A stretch of 6,765 bases of DNA from the NCBI GenBank assembly GCA_023409615.1, contig JAEYRF010000058.1, positions 1 to 6,765 of the forward strand, read 5' to 3'. The first letter of the stretch is position 1. Each line of letters starts with the position of its first letter. The position numbers and the translations under genes are program-made. The notes below the pieces were generated by a model, which did no database searches, was not told the DNA's origin, and worked only from the letters and a program-made list of their open reading frames with translations. Below, piece after piece: positions 6,172-6,765 of the stretch. The DNA is from Bacillota bacterium (GTDB lineage Bacteria; Bacillota; Clostridia; Acetivibrionales; DTU013).

Positions 6172-6765
6172 CTATCCAACTATTCTGATGCGTATTGCCA
6201 TATATTCTTTCCCTGGCATATCAATTCTGAATTTTCCTTTATGCACGCCTTTTTCTTGAATCTTCATCTCCCAAGTGTCTATCAATTCAACTCTATACTC
6301 ATTGGTGTCATCAAAATAATACTGACGGAAGGATGGTCTGTTGAAACCATAATAGTATATGTAATAGCCGGGTCCGCCTTCTGCAGCTACTTCGTCCCAG
6401 CCTGCCTTCACAGGCTTCAGACCAATTCCGGGGGTCTGCTCAAGAATTTTTTGCAAAAACTTAAACCTTTCCGGGCTCTCACCATGCAGCACTCCCCCAT
6501 GAGACCACCACAAGCAATTGTCTGAATTCATGTAAGTTTCGCCGTGCCCTGCATATCCGCCCCTGCAGGTAGCCTCCCAGAACCGTCTGACCAATTCCCT
6601 GCCGCTGATGTTTCCCCAGCCATGCTGAATGTTTCCCTCATATGCGATCTCATCCAGGACAATAGGCTTTTTATACCGTTCTCTCCATTCATCCACATAT
6701 TCAGCTGTCTTGTAAACGTCCTGACGTTGTATACTGCAATGAGTAATCCATGGGCGGGAATAGTC
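6172..6765 (-). CDS. DUF4038/DUF5605 apiosidase-like glycoside hydrolase, C-terminal part, cut by right edge
   Basis: The frame is open from the right edge to the TAG at 6172-6174, giving 197 residues; the N-terminus is outside the window. The internal GTG at 6696 is not a real start, because the 23 residues before it (DYSRPWITHCSIQ onward, then KTAEYVDEW) belong to the same conserved domain. PIVLDEIAYEGN and GWGNISG, RRFWEATCRGGYAGHGETY and WWSHGG are hallmarks of DUF4038 (the apiosidase-like Pfam domain) followed by a small beta-rich C-terminal DUF5605 domain (about residues 120-197). The Glu of VLDE sits where clan GH-A TIM-barrel hydrolases carry the nucleophile, an inference. Such proteins usually also have an N-terminal DUF5060 domain. 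Location in the cell cannot be judged because any signal peptide is missing. GH140 members remove apiose from plant rhamnogalacturonan II, which fits the downstream sugar genes; other DUF4038 proteins have unknown or different substrates. Family sure, specificity open. Confidence 0.85.
   Translation of the reverse strand, partial: DYSRPWITHCSIQRQDVYKTAEYVDEWRERYKKPIVLDEIAYEGNIQHGWGNISGRELVRRFWEATCRGGYAGHGETYMNSDNCLWWSHGGVLHGESPERFKFLQKILEQTPGIGLKPVKAGWDEVAAEGGPGYYIYYYGFNRPSFRQYYFDDTNEYRVELIDTWEMKIQEKGVHKGKFRIDMPGKEYMAIRIRIVG

Noticed and set aside
712..6525. Plus-strand open frames opposite the main genes
   Set aside because: All lie antisense to well-supported minus-strand genes, resemble no recognised family and are not preceded by convincing ribosome binding sites.
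6715..6728. AACGTC-CT-GACGTT palindrome as a LacI-type operator
   Set aside because: It lies inside the conserved hydrolase coding region (the IQRQDVYK segment), where codon choice explains it, and far from any likely promoter.
1..6765. tRNA/rRNA genes, riboswitches, CRISPR arrays, insertion sequences
   Set aside because: The window is almost wholly coding, with gaps of at most 138 nt; no spaced direct repeats, transposase fragments or structured leader were seen.

Overview
The window is a run of genes that all lie on the minus strand, so transcription goes from high to low coordinates. Moderate-to-low G+C, strong GGAGG-type ribosome binding sites, frequent GTG/TTG starts, a cysteine-rich isomerase and split transketolase genes suggest a Bacillota member, most likely a plant-polysaccharide-using Clostridia species. 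This is inferred from sequence style; no marker gene is present.

Layout in transcription order: (1) the C-terminal part of a DUF4038/DUF5605 apiosidase-like glycoside hydrolase, cut by the right edge; (2) a LacI-family regulator with a TTG start; (3) transketolase N-terminal subunit; (4) transketolase C-terminal subunit, overlapping (3) by ATGA; (5) an FGGY kinase closest to glycerol kinase but with altered substrate-pocket and allosteric residues; (6) an L-fucose-isomerase-fold ketol isomerase. Spacings of 22, 13, -4, about 8 (or -4) and 37 nt point to one operon. After a 138-nt gap with a perfect 8+8 bp inverted repeat comes the start of a SIMPL-domain (DUF541) gene, cut by the left edge and probably a separate unit.

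How the genes could work together: a hydrolase, an aldose-ketose isomerase, a sugar kinase and a two-subunit transketolase, with no aldolase, match the non-oxidative D-apiose route: D-apiose to D-apulose, to D-apulose 4-phosphate, then transketolase cleavage with glyceraldehyde 3-phosphate to give dihydroxyacetone phosphate and xylulose 5-phosphate. The apiosidase-like hydrolase at the head of the operon strengthens this reading. It remains an inference: each protein family is recognised with good confidence, but the substrate is not proven by sequence. No transporter, mobile element, RNA gene or CRISPR array is seen.
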